This document shows, one piece after another, positions 9,211 to 17,715 of a DNA stretch of 64,000 nucleotides. Origin of the DNA: JBAXTE01 sp963556065 (GTDB taxonomy: Bacteria > Bacteroidota > Bacteroidia > Bacteroidales > WCHB1-69); NCBI GenBank assembly GCA_963556065.3, contig CAUVYH020000020.1:1-64000 (forward strand). Reading direction: 5' to 3'. Numbering within the stretch: position 1 is the stretch's first letter; each line of letters opens with the position of its first letter. Below the pieces are notes generated by a model. The model saw only the letters and a list, made by a program, of their open reading frames with translations, was not told the DNA's origin and did not search any database. The position numbers and the translations under genes are program-made.

Positions 9211-10992
9211 TCATACTCCAAAATATTTTCGCGTGTATTCTCCATTCATCAAATTGATCTCGTAGGATTCGTAGTCGTTCTTGGCAAATATCTTGATATC
9301 ATTTGAAAAAACAACACTACTTATTGATCTTAAGCCCCATGCTCCACCTGCACCGTAACCTTGAGGAACTAGAACAACAAAATATTTATTGTCTGCTTTT
9401 CTGAGAGCAAGAATTGGTCCAGCGAAGAAGTAGAAGATGATATAGTTTGTATTTTCAATATGACTGGAATTCGCTTTATAAGATTCTTCACTTCCATATT
9501 TCTTTATATCCCAAATAATATTTTCCTCGTAAAAGAAAAATTTTAAATATCCATACTCATGGTTATAAAAATCTGGGTTTTCTACTTCCCATTTTTCAAT
9601 GTAGTTGTCTGGGTCGTTGATATTATAGTCTTTTGGTGTTCTATAAATGTACTTTGATTTAGCTGCTCCGTGCTCCAAAATGAACTCATAAGTTTTAGAT
9701 TTTTCTGCTAGCAAGTCGAAGTTAAAATCACCTTCCAACTTCTCATTTCTATATTTCCCTGAATAAGTTAAAGTATTTAAAGTTTTGGTTGTAAAATCAA
9801 AAACAGTGAATTCTGCAACCCCAAGGCCATTGTTAGCCGTACCTAAATGTTGAATTATCCTTTCAAAGTAGAAATAGATTTTTTTATCATGAATTATAAT
9901 CTCACAATTGTCAGAGAGTTCTGGGAAACATTCATAGTCATCTAATGTTTTATCAAAGTATACCTGCCACTTTTCAGCAAATAAAACTAAAACGCTGATA
10001 CATTGAATCTTCCCTAGAAGCTGAGGTGTTTTCTCATAAAAACCAATAATATATGATTTGTTTTCAAATACATATGACTTACAAAAAATTGGTTTTCTTT
10101 TGACCGTATCAGTAAAAAGAATAACTGCATTATTCGCATCCTCAATCTTTTTTAATGCTCCTTTTAGTTCGTTTCTAACTGAACGCCCTAATGCTGTAGG
10201 CGAAACACAAGCCATCATTTCATCTTCATCTCCTGATTGCCGAAGCGGAAAAAAATAGAAAAAGTCATTTGTATAGTTTGGGATAGATTCAAATCCTAAA
10301 ATTTCACCATATGGTTTTACATTCTCTGGAATTTTGTCAATAGCTGATTGTAATATTTCCGCACTTACATTATTGTCTTCACCTATTGGATAATTTGTTG
10401 TAATAAAAGTAACAGTGGAACCACTCAATGTGGTCATTGGAATTTTACTTGAAGAAATTTCTAATTGAGAATCAATAGGATTGAGCAATGAGTGTTTAGT
10501 TGCATAAATGTTCTCCAACTTTTCTTTGACATTTAGTGAGTTGTCAAAAGGCTGCATCCATATACCACCCTCATTTTTCTGAACTTCATCGATAAGGTCA
10601 AAAGTTTTAATGTTGTCGGCATAAAACGGTTCAAATAAATTTCCTAGTTTTTGATTGTGTCGGCAACTTTGTCGTTCATTAAAAATTTCTCGTCTAACCA
10701 ATGCAATGGATGGACGCTTTGTTCTCATTGCTTCTCTAAATTCTGCCCAAGTTATAGAAATGGTTGAGTCTTTGTAATAAGGTGCACCATATCTGGAATC
10801 AATAACCAAAACAAAAAAATCACATTGATTTACATTTTCGATACATACATCATGTCTGTGTTTCTTGATGTCAACAGGGAAACTGCTTCTGTCACTCAGC
10901 AACAAAGTATGTCCTTTATCAATAAGAAATTTTTCTACTTCGGCTCGAAGGTCTGTCAGATCATAACATGTTGATGATAAAAAAATGGTCAT
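9211..10992 (-). CDS. DUF4062-domain protein, probable defence effector
   Basis: This 593-residue protein starts with a DUF4062 domain (about residues 1-110: TIFLSSTCYDLTDLRAEVEKFL...DFFVLVIDSRYGAPY...SITWAEFREA). The domain has a TIR-like nucleotide-binding fold seen at the N-terminus of many defence and STAND proteins. The remaining 480 residues show no P-loop; they contain many aromatic, beta-rich stretches and several FYF/YF runs, and I do not recognise them. The gene stands alone between two structured spacers. A role as a stand-alone anti-phage or toxin protein is suggested by the domain and the neighbourhood but is not shown by the sequence. Confidence 0.8.
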   Translation of the reverse strand: MTIFLSSTCYDLTDLRAEVEKFLIDKGHTLLLSDRSSFPVDIKKHRHDVCIENVNQCDFFVLVIDSRYGAPYYKDSTISITWAEFREAMRTKRPSIALVRREIFNERQSCRHNQKLGNLFEPFYADNIKTFDLIDEVQKNEGGIWMQPFDNSLNVKEKLENIYATKHSLLNPIDSQLEISSSKIPMTTLSGSTVTFITTNYPIGEDNNVSAEILQSAIDKIPENVKPYGEILGFESIPNYTNDFFYFFPLRQSGDEDEMMACVSPTALGRSVRNELKGALKKIEDANNAVILFTDTVKRKPIFCKSYVFENKSYIIGFYEKTPQLLGKIQCISVLVLFAEKWQVYFDKTLDDYECFPELSDNCEIIIHDKKIYFYFERIIQHLGTANNGLGVAEFTVFDFTTKTLNTLTYSGKYRNEKLEGDFNFDLLAEKSKTYEFILEHGAAKSKYIYRTPKDYNINDPDNYIEKWEVENPDFYNHEYGYLKFFFYEENIIWDIKKYGSEESYKANSSHIENTNYIIFYFFAGPILALRKADNKYFVVLVPQGYGAGGAWGLRSISSVVFSNDIKIFAKNDYESYEINLMNGEYTRKYFGV

Positions 10993-11044
10993 TTATTTTT
11001 AGTTTTATTTCTTTGTTCGCAAAATATTCAAATTTACAGAGCCC

Positions 11045-11183
11045 CCTATGCTTGCCGCCAACATAGGAAGCTACACGTAGGGGCGGGCGGACTACGGGCG
11101 ATTTCCTGTCAACCCGAAAAGAAGCTTGAGCGGAAAGATGCCCACCAAAAACCACTGCTGCCGATGGGCAGCTGATGTTACCG
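11045..11183. repeat. Structured spacer with matching outer arms
   Basis: The segment begins GCCGCCAACATAGGAAGCT and ends AGCTGATGTTACCGGC, which are imperfect reverse complements. The arm next to the DUF4062 gene shares TAGGAAGCTAC with the 3193 and 9038 repeats, while the centre is different. It lies directly 3' of the HEPN-like gene. This layout (conserved outer arms, variable centre, 3' of one gene) is what integron-type recombination sites look like, although canonical core boxes were not found. Confidence 0.6.
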
Positions 11184-11207
11184 GCTGTTATCATTTCAAT
11201 ATAAATT

Positions 11208-11876
11208 TTATCCAAATTCCGTAAACTTAGATATTTGACCTTCATATTTTTTTTTAGTGCTTCCACCTATTTCTATTTTTTCTTCTTGAACTACAGATCC
11301 AATTCGAATATTAATTGAAAATCCAACATCAGGCCTCTCCATAAAGTCTTTTTTATTCTCTTTGTTTAAAACGAAGTTATTCATATAAAGGTGGGAGTCG
11401 TTTTTTCTAATAGCCCGATTGTACGCTGAAACAGACGCTCCACCGTTCTCCGCTCTTGCAATGAAATTTTCTAAAAAGTCAATAGTATAGTCTAACTCTC
11501 CAATAAATTGATTTATATAAAAGCCCATAAAAACTGGTTGTTTGATATTGTCATAATATCTAATTTTAAAAGCGTTTTCTAATATTTCTAAGAAAACAGG
11601 GTCAAACTCTCCAGTCACATCTTTATTGACTTTACCTAAAAGATTTTTCAGTTCCTCAAATCTATCGAAATGATAATGATATTTTTCTCGCTCTTTGAGA
11701 TTAAATACAATTATAGCTTTCAGATATTTTTCTACTGAAGTACTTGCAAGTGTTAGTCCTTGAACTATCAAGTGATTATTAAGCAATAAGCGAGCGGCAA
11801 TATAATCGCGATAACCAAGGTCCATTAGCCAATGTCCTTTATAAAGCTTTTCTGTCCATGTAATTGAGTTGTCCAT
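11208..11876 (-). CDS. HEPN-like domain protein
   Basis: I place the start at the ATG at 11876 (MDNSITWTEKLYKGHWL), not at an upstream TTG, because the upstream sequence TTGCCGGCAA looks like the arm of a structured spacer. The 222-residue protein has a helical N-terminal part typical of HEPN proteins (YRDYIAARLLLNNHLIVQGL...SVEKYLKAIIVF, about residues 20-60). REKYHYH fits the loose RX5H form of the catalytic motif but I am not sure it is the true one. The C-terminal 60 residues (GFSINIRIGSVVQEEKIEIG) look beta-rich. HEPN proteins are often RNases in toxin or defence systems. No partner nucleotidyltransferase is adjacent, so the role is open. Confidence 0.65.
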   Translation of the reverse strand: MDNSITWTEKLYKGHWLMDLGYRDYIAARLLLNNHLIVQGLTLASTSVEKYLKAIIVFNLKEREKYHYHFDRFEELKNLLGKVNKDVTGEFDPVFLEILENAFKIRYYDNIKQPVFMGFYINQFIGELDYTIDFLENFIARAENGGASVSAYNRAIRKNDSHLYMNNFVLNKENKKDFMERPDVGFSINIRIGSVVQEEKIEIGGSTKKKYEGQISKFTEFG

Positions 11877-12045
11877 AATAATTGCCGGCAACTAGATTAT
11901 ACATCCAAATATACGGTACTTTTTCAATTCTTATTGATAATCAGCCCTTTTATTTACTTATTAAGTATCAGGCTATCTGAAGCACAGATCAGTCTTGCGG
12001 CTATGTATTTCACCGCATGAGATTTTTCTTTGCAAATGAGTTATT

Positions 12046-12303
12046 ATCGAAGTAAGTCTGCTTATTTAAGTGCAGCGTTATTTTGTCTAGGATTTTATGT
12101 TTTACCTAAGAAAAATGGGATTTTTGATTAACTGGGCTTTGCAACCTGGAAAGAAATGAATGATATGTTCCCAGATCGAAGTAAGTCTGCTTATTTAAGT
12201 GCAGCGTTATTTTGTCTAGGATTTTATGTTTTACCTAAGAAAAATGGGATTTTTGATTAACTGGGCTTTGCAACCTGGAAAGAAATGAATGATATGTTCC
12301 CAG
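12046..12303. repeat. 129-bp tandem duplication
   Basis: Two consecutive identical or nearly identical copies (12046-12174 and 12175-12303) start at ATCGAAGTAAGTCTGC and end at GATATGTTCCCAG. On the plus strand each unit reads as the end of a protein (SKSAYLSAALFCLGFYVL, then a stop) followed in frame by LGFATWKEMNDMFP, so it appears to derive from a gene fragment. The stretch 11892-12045 before it holds no gene I can support. Confidence 0.85.
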
Positions 12304-12520
12304 CAAGAAGTTTTTTATCAGTAATGTCAGGCCAGCTTAAACTTAACTCAACGTCCTCACTTGGTTTTTTTATACAGTTGAAAACGGCGCTTAACTCCTT
12401 CAGAAAGGTGTTAAAGATTTCATCTGCCACCAGTAGCTTCCTTGCGGGCAACCGGGAAAGATCATTATAAGACCGGTAGAGGTAAGCTAATTCCTTGAAA
12501 AAATCCCCTCCTCTTAGTTT
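12304..12520 (-). pseudogene. Remnant of the 3' end of a paralogue of the 14520-16127 gene
   Basis: The minus strand encodes a fragment (KLLVADEIFNTFLKELSAVF) that closely parallels the C-terminus of the 14520-16127 protein (KLQVMDEILNILLEELNTTF). Nucleotide similarity continues upstream (TCCTTGAAAAAATCCCCTCC against TCCTTGAAAAAGTCTTCTTC). No start or upstream domain is present, so it is the surviving tail of a lost copy, cut off next to the 129-bp tandem repeat. Confidence 0.7.
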
Positions 12521-12529
12521 TTCAATTTA

Positions 12530-12660
12530 CAGACATGGAATAAGATTGGAATATTTCTTGCCCTTCTCCTCCAATCCCCAGAAACCTTGCAAGATCCCGG
12601 ATATCCCCATCGACGGTCTGCAATAAAAGGACAATGGCAGGATTGACCGGCCAGCGGTAA
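12530..12660 (-). pseudogene. Fic-type C-terminal remnant 1
   Basis: The minus strand reads QTVDGDIRDLARFLGIGGEG, followed shortly by a stop near 12530. This matches the C-terminal end of Fic/DOC proteins such as the copy at 14083-14364 (SVD-stop-DIHDFARFLG). No catalytic Fic motif remains, so it is a short relic. Confidence 0.5.
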
Positions 12661-12749
12661 GTGCAAGGGCACTATTCGAGGATATTTTTAATATTGGTTT
12701 CTTTTAAATTCACAATACACTTTCTTTGTAATTATAAGGACTTATAAAT

Positions 12750-14072
12750 ATGGACTTTTTTAACACGAGAGAACTTTCAATTATTATATGGGGAAGTCTT
12801 TTCCTTGCCTCTATACTACTTTTCACTAAGACGAGGTCTTCCGCAATCGACGTATTAAAGGCATTCTTCGCCAAGCCCATATTAATTGCTTTAGTGTGTA
12901 TGCTTGTATACATAGCCCTAATCCTTGGAATGCTGTGCTACCTTGATTTATTTCGTGTTAGTCAAATAAAAGATGTCATAATTTGGACTATTACTGTTGC
13001 AGCGGTTTCTCTTTTTAAAATTAACTCTATTTCAGAAAACAAGAATTATCTAAAAGATACAATCAGAAAAAATTTGATTGCATTGGTTGGAATAGAATTT
13101 CTAATCTCGTATTATACATACAGCCTAATCATTGAACTTTTTATTCTTCCTATTGCAGTGGTGGTTGGAGTAATGATAGGATTTGCTTCAACTGATAAAA
13201 AATATAAACCTGCGGAGAATCTTCTTAATGGGGTCGCCTCAATTGGAGGATTGGGCATACTCATACATGCAATTTACAAGCTTTCTACTGGTTTTGATGA
13301 ATTCATTTGCTCTGGAGCGTTACAAAGTTTATATTTCCCAATTCTCTTAAGCATTCTATATCTGCCTTTTATTTATTGCTTATCCTTATATCTGGAATAT
13401 CAGAGCGTTTTTACTTTTTTAAAAATCTTTATCAAAGACAAAGATCTTTTAGGTTATACGAAGAATAAGGCAGCCTTAACTTTCAATTTTAGAAAAGAGC
13501 GTTTGCGGAGGTGGAGGACAGTTATTAGTTATTCTGAAATTGAAAATAGAAACGATATTGATAGAACATTCAAAATAATCAAAGACTCAATTCAAGCAGA
13601 AAAGAGTGCTCATAAATTGCCTCTCTTTCTCGAAGGTGGATGGAATCCTTATTTAGCGAAAGAGTTCCTGAACGATAATAATCTTAAAACCAGTTATTAC
13701 AAACCTATAGATGATATTGAGTGGTCTTCATGTTCTCCATATCTAAAATTAGGTAGTGGCATATTGCCCAATAATCTTTCATATTATCTTGATGGAACAA
13801 GGACAACAGCAACGGCATTAAAACTGGTTCTAAATATCAATGACCATGCATCTTCATTTGGTTCAATTGAAACATTCTTAATCGTTGCCAAAGACTTATA
13901 TCAAAAGGCAATAGGCACTTCTTGCCCTACTTCTTTCGAGGAAAAAATTCGGGAGGGGGATTCTTTTGAAAAAATTTTGGAAAACAAAAAAGTATCTTTT
14001 ATAAAAGATGAATGGAGAAATACAACTAATGGCTATAGTTACAAATTTGTAATTGAAAACTATAAGCCGTGA
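12750..14072 (+). CDS. Polytopic membrane protein of unknown function
   Basis: This 440-residue protein has about six hydrophobic segments in its first 230 residues (for example IIIWGSLFLASILLF, ILIALVCMLVYIALILGML, LYFPILLSILYLPFIYCLSL). A cytoplasmic C-terminal domain of about 200 residues follows, beginning with the basic stretch RKERLRRWR. No enzyme motif is visible. It is the only plus-strand gene in this decayed zone and lies between two Fic relics and two copies of a neighbouring gene's end, as if inserted there. Membrane-anchored effectors are common in defence islands, but nothing in the sequence proves that role. Confidence 0.75.
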   Translation: MDFFNTRELSIIIWGSLFLASILLFTKTRSSAIDVLKAFFAKPILIALVCMLVYIALILGMLCYLDLFRVSQIKDVIIWTITVAAVSLFKINSISENKNYLKDTIRKNLIALVGIEFLISYYTYSLIIELFILPIAVVVGVMIGFASTDKKYKPAENLLNGVASIGGLGILIHAIYKLSTGFDEFICSGALQSLYFPILLSILYLPFIYCLSLYLEYQSVFTFLKIFIKDKDLLGYTKNKAALTFNFRKERLRRWRTVISYSEIENRNDIDRTFKIIKDSIQAEKSAHKLPLFLEGGWNPYLAKEFLNDNNLKTSYYKPIDDIEWSSCSPYLKLGSGILPNNLSYYLDGTRTTATALKLVLNINDHASSFGSIETFLIVAKDLYQKAIGTSCPTSFEEKIREGDSFEKILENKKVSFIKDEWRNTTNGYSYKFVIENYKP

Positions 14073-14082
14073 TTAGATTTTA

Positions 14083-14420
14083 GCCCTTCCCAACCAACGC
14101 CCCCAGGAACCTTGCAAAATCGTGAATGTCTCAGTCAACGCTGGCACGTTCCAGTGCCGCCATATACTTATCCCTCTGTTCAACCGGAACAACTGTCCAG
14201 GAATATCCGCCCGATGCCAGCATGGTATTGAATAGAAAACGCCAGCTACGCCCATTACCATCCATATAGGGGTGAATATAGACAAAGATGAAGTGCCCCA
14301 GAACAGCCCGAACTCCTGCATCCTTCACTGCGTAATAATTCAAACAGTGCAGGTATGACATCACGCACTACTTCGGGATTGAGCGTAGTATTTTTAGTAT
14401 ATACCATAGCATCATTTTTA
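14083..14420 (-). pseudogene. Fic/DOC family protein relic
   Basis: The minus strand encodes the Fic active-site motif HPYMDGNGR (about 14265-14291), inside AVLGHFIFVYIHPYMDGNGR, then FLFNTMLASGGYSW. It continues to ERASVD and hits an in-frame TGA (about 14131), after which DIHDFARFLGALVGKG is still readable to 14083. Upstream, NPEVVRDVIPALFELLRSE is readable only in another frame, so there is also a frameshift near 14335. Fic proteins transfer AMP or other nucleotides to target proteins; this copy is missing its N-terminus and is interrupted twice, so it is almost certainly inactive. Confidence 0.75.
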
Positions 14421-14519
14421 GTATATGCTGTTTATTTATTTTTATTCAAGGTGCTATCAATACTTTCATCAATTAAAGCAACACCTACTTTGTGCGGTGC
14501 AGATATAAAAAAACATGAT

Positions 14520-16127
14520 TTACTCAATGGAAGAAGGAGCCACCTTGTTGAAAGTAGTGTTTAACTCCTCCAAAAGAATATTTAAAATCTCATCCATTAC
14601 CTGTAGCTTCTTTTCGGTTAGTCGTGAAAGATCATGATGAAAATGGTTGCCTTTATTCACTTCCTTGAAAAAGTCTTCTTCGCTTAGTTTTTCAAACAGG
14701 TATTCCAGCTTTTCCAATCCCGGATCACCATATACACAAAGTTTCCAGAGAGTAAACGCTGGCAAATAATTGGGCAGGTAATTTAGCTTTGAATAAACCA
14801 GAGTACGGAATATTCTTAAAACAGATTTGCTAAACAAATCAAAGATTCCTTCGGTATTGCAGTTCTCCGAGTGGTTCCGTAATACAAAATACTGCGCAGA
14901 AAGCTTAATGGCAGAACTGTGAAGATATTCAAGGTCGGGATGGACTGAATCAAAAGGGTTTTCCCAATGAATAGTAGGATGGTTGGGTTGGGATTGGAAT
15001 CTAAGGTTCTCCGGTTTCATTATTTTACTGAAGAATGACTGCTGGTAAAACAAATTAGTTTGTATCCAGCTTCGGCTATGACCAACCAAAACAACTGAAT
15101 ATTTTCCGTCAAATCTGGAATTCACGGACTGTTGAATCCGGTTCAAGGTTTCGGTTCCAAGATTTTCACCAATGAAAAGAAGAAAGTAGGTGGTTTGCTG
15201 ACTGGTCTGAACTTGATGGAATAAATAGATTTCTTCGACCGGGTGTATTTTTACTATTTGTGCGGATATCTCTGATACCTGATCATCTACCATTGTTAAT
15301 TCGCTTTTATCGGTGAGTGGTTGTTTGGGAAAGCCGGACTTTATCAGCGACTTTAACTCGGAAAGGCGGGAAAGAACCATTTTATGAAGCTTTTCTTCTG
15401 TCTGGGAAAAGCTATCCAAAAGTTTATCATTGAGCCGGATTTCATCTCCATCCTCTGCAAAGTAATTGGCTTTCTCCAGTTCAAAAATCAGGTAGTATTC
15501 ATTTCCATTCTTCGGAACAAATAGACTTTCAATTTCAGAAATGTAGGAGATTAGACTTTTAATTCGCTGGTGCAGGTTTTCTGACTCAAAACTGCTTCCT
15601 GTATAAAGCATCTCAAGGTATCGAATGTCGTATTCAAAAGCAGAGAGGTAAGAAACAAATAGTCCGGTGAGTGAATCCAACTCATGAAACCGGTTGACTG
15701 CCGTTAGTAGGTTATCCCGATCATGGCTGTAAGATAAAGTATATCTTTTGAACCTCTTTTTGAAAGATGGCCAGTCTGTATTTTGACATTCTTTTGCCGA
15801 TGGATTTTGATAGATAATGGCTGACTTTTGGCAATACCATACAAAGAACGGGTTACCGGCCCGAAGTTCAGCTCTCATTTTCGACTGACTGGAAACGTGT
15901 AAGAAGATTGGATTCTCATTCCTGCCGTTTCGAATCCATTTTCGAGATTCGATAGTTTCAACATCGCCTGTATCTTTCGCAATAATCACGATATGGGCTG
16001 CCTCCTTTGCTTTTGCAGGTTGATAGAAGATATAGGAAAGTGGAAACTCAAAGGTCAATTGTTTTAGTTTTCCGATCAACTGGTCATTCCCCGGAATCAA
16101 AAGATTGGGCTTTATCATTGTTTTCAT
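14520..16127 (-). CDS. Hypothetical protein, possible nucleotidyltransferase-like plus HEPN-like architecture
   Basis: I chose the ATG at 16127 (MKTMIKPNLLIPG) over an upstream TTG at 16154; the ATG at 16118 is also possible. The roughly 535-residue protein begins with a stretch (LKQLTFEFPLSYIFYQPAKAKEAAHIVIIAKD, residues about 20-55 in two parts) that recalls a nucleotidyltransferase-fold start. The C-terminal third is helical (KLSAQYFVLRNHSEN...FSKSVLRIFRTLVYSKLNYL) and looks HEPN-like. I could not identify it firmly. It is divergent from the HTH gene at 16400, sharing a 270-bp upstream region with two GTGTAAA motifs (16194, 16211). A duplicated relic of its 3' end lies at 12304-12520. Confidence 0.7.
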   Translation of the reverse strand: MKTMIKPNLLIPGNDQLIGKLKQLTFEFPLSYIFYQPAKAKEAAHIVIIAKDTGDVETIESRKWIRNGRNENPIFLHVSSQSKMRAELRAGNPFFVWYCQKSAIIYQNPSAKECQNTDWPSFKKRFKRYTLSYSHDRDNLLTAVNRFHELDSLTGLFVSYLSAFEYDIRYLEMLYTGSSFESENLHQRIKSLISYISEIESLFVPKNGNEYYLIFELEKANYFAEDGDEIRLNDKLLDSFSQTEEKLHKMVLSRLSELKSLIKSGFPKQPLTDKSELTMVDDQVSEISAQIVKIHPVEEIYLFHQVQTSQQTTYFLLFIGENLGTETLNRIQQSVNSRFDGKYSVVLVGHSRSWIQTNLFYQQSFFSKIMKPENLRFQSQPNHPTIHWENPFDSVHPDLEYLHSSAIKLSAQYFVLRNHSENCNTEGIFDLFSKSVLRIFRTLVYSKLNYLPNYLPAFTLWKLCVYGDPGLEKLEYLFEKLSEEDFFKEVNKGNHFHHDLSRLTEKKLQVMDEILNILLEELNTTFNKVAPSSIE

Positions 16128-16399
16128 GTGCTGTATTTTAGGGGTACAACACAAATTTCCAACCTATGAATAACGTATTCAATTCTGCCGGAGTGTAAAA
16201 TATCATCGACAGGTGTGTAAATTACAGCGTTACAAAAACCTGTTTTTGCCAGATTCCTTCTTGCCACAAGCAATCTGGGGACTTAAGAGTATTCATTTAT
16301 TCCAGGTATTTTACCGAATGTCTTTTGTTAACTTCTGTCTTTTACTTTTTTAATGAAATTTGTTTTATCTTTGAGTTTGTTGAAAAATAATTCGGAATT

Positions 16400-16792
16400 A
16401 TGGAAACTAAAGTACATGAAGGTCGCAATGTGAAAAGGTTTCGTGAGATGTTGGGAATCAAACAGGATGCCCTTGCTTATGCACTAGGCGAAGGTTGGAA
16501 TCAACAGAAGATTTCTTTGCTGGAACAGAAAGAAACCATTGAACTATCTTTACTACAGCAGATCTCCAATACTTTGAAAATTCCGGTGGAAGCATTTAAA
16601 AATTTTGACGAAGAACAAGCTGTAAATCTAATCTCAAACACGGCGTCTTTCGAAAATTGTCAGCAACCAGCTTTCTTTAACTATCAGCCATCCTTTAATC
16701 CTATTGACAAAATGATTGAGTTGTACGAGCGAATGCTCCAACAGCAGAAAGAAATGATTGAACGGTTAGAGAAACTAATAAAGGAGAAATAG
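16400..16792 (+). CDS. XRE-family helix-turn-helix regulator with coiled-coil tail
   Basis: The 130-residue protein has a Cro/C1-type HTH (residues about 8-65: VKRFREMLGIKQDALAYALG...WNQQKISLLEQKETIE...ISNTLKIPVEAF). A poorly conserved middle is followed by a C-terminal amphipathic helix (MIELYERMLQQQKEMIERLE), likely a coiled coil. It is divergent from the 14520-16127 gene and probably regulates it, its own promoter, or both. Well-defined reading frame with an ATG start. Confidence 0.85.
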   Translation: METKVHEGRNVKRFREMLGIKQDALAYALGEGWNQQKISLLEQKETIELSLLQQISNTLKIPVEAFKNFDEEQAVNLISNTASFENCQQPAFFNYQPSFNPIDKMIELYERMLQQQKEMIERLEKLIKEK

Positions 16793-16963
16793 GGTTTCCC
16801 TTTTGCCAATTTTTGCATGGCGTATTTCAATGGTTGCTATATTATTTGGGGTAGCATAAGAAACAGCCTCCTTTGATCCGTTAGAAATTTGATGAGGAAT
16901 GGAATTCTTTCAAGTTGAGTTTCCTTGCCGCTGAAAAATGCTGTTTGTTGTGTGTTTGCTTTT

Positions 16964-17509
16964 TTATTGTACCTTCCAATTAGATATTCTAATAATGCTT
17001 TGATCAATATTAAATAGACTGTGAATCAAATCTTTTTCTTGTAGGTTAGATACAAATACTACTTTTAAGTCTTTAAGCTCAAATCTTAATGGATAATTGC
17101 TTAATATTTCGTTGTGTTTTCTATGATTCCTTCTAAATGTATTCTGATTTTGTGAAATATAAAAATTGTCAATCTCATCTTTTTTTGGAACGAATCTCCA
17201 TTCATTTTCAGCTTTAAAATTGAATTTATAGTCTTTTGTATGACTATTGTAGCCGGTTTCATTCTTTATGAAACACTTTAATTCCATAATAGGCAACCTC
17301 AAACTACTCGGTAATTTTGATAAATTTTGATTCTGTCTTGCTCTTAGCAGTGATTCCAATCCTTTTGCGGCCAATGAATTTTGCTCTATATAAAGAACCG
17401 GACCTATCTTTTTCTTACGCGCCCAGTCCTTATCAAATCCGACCGCAAATTTTCCATATGTTATTATTTCATCATCAATCCTGTCAAGATTAAATTCGCT
17501 AAAACAGAC
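16964..17509 (-). pseudogene. AbiGi-like abortive-infection gene, C-terminal part (split by IS21)
   Basis: The frame runs from the IS junction to a stop at 16964: CFSEFNLDRIDDEIITYGKF, then GFDKDWARKKKIGPVLYIEQ, later FKAENEWRFVPKKDE. The YGxFxxGFxKxWxxKxxIxPVLYI and ENEWRFVP patterns are characteristic of the AbiGi-type family, proteins tied to abortive infection of phage-infected cells. The missing N-terminus is at 20158-20311 on the other side of the insertion sequence. Removing the element and one copy of the target duplication restores one uninterrupted frame of about 230 residues, so the gene was intact until the insertion. Confidence 0.8.
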
Positions 17510-17523
17510 TGGAAAAAACGGTG

Positions 17524-17654
17524 AAATTGACCACCTGATTCCAGTTTAAATTGACCACCAGTTTCGGATCAAACTGACCATCGGTTGCTGACGCAAATTG
17601 ACCATCGGTTGCTGACGCAAATTGACCACCCTTTGCCGGAGCAAACTGACCACC
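17524..17654. repeat. Left-end IS21 transposase-site array
   Basis: Six copies of a 12-bp site (consensus AAATTGACCACC, with AAACTGACC and GACCATC variants) begin at 17524, 17548, 17571, 17595, 17619 and 17643. The 23-24 bp period is a little over two helical turns. Multiple terminal repeats are typical of IS21 elements and probably bind IstA. Confidence 0.85.
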
Positions 17655-17715
17655 CCAGACGCTTACTTTTTTTCATGTCGTTACCCATACATTCGCTCAA
17701 AAACAGAAGCGGATT

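Noticed and set aside
10961..11266. 101-residue minus-strand frame overlapping the DUF4062 start and the spacer
   Set aside because: Its sequence is mostly translated from the structured spacer at 11045-11183 and overlaps two better genes.
14073..14364. Intact Fic toxin gene
   Set aside because: An in-frame TGA before DIHDFARFLG, a frameshift near 14335 and lack of an N-terminus make it a relic.
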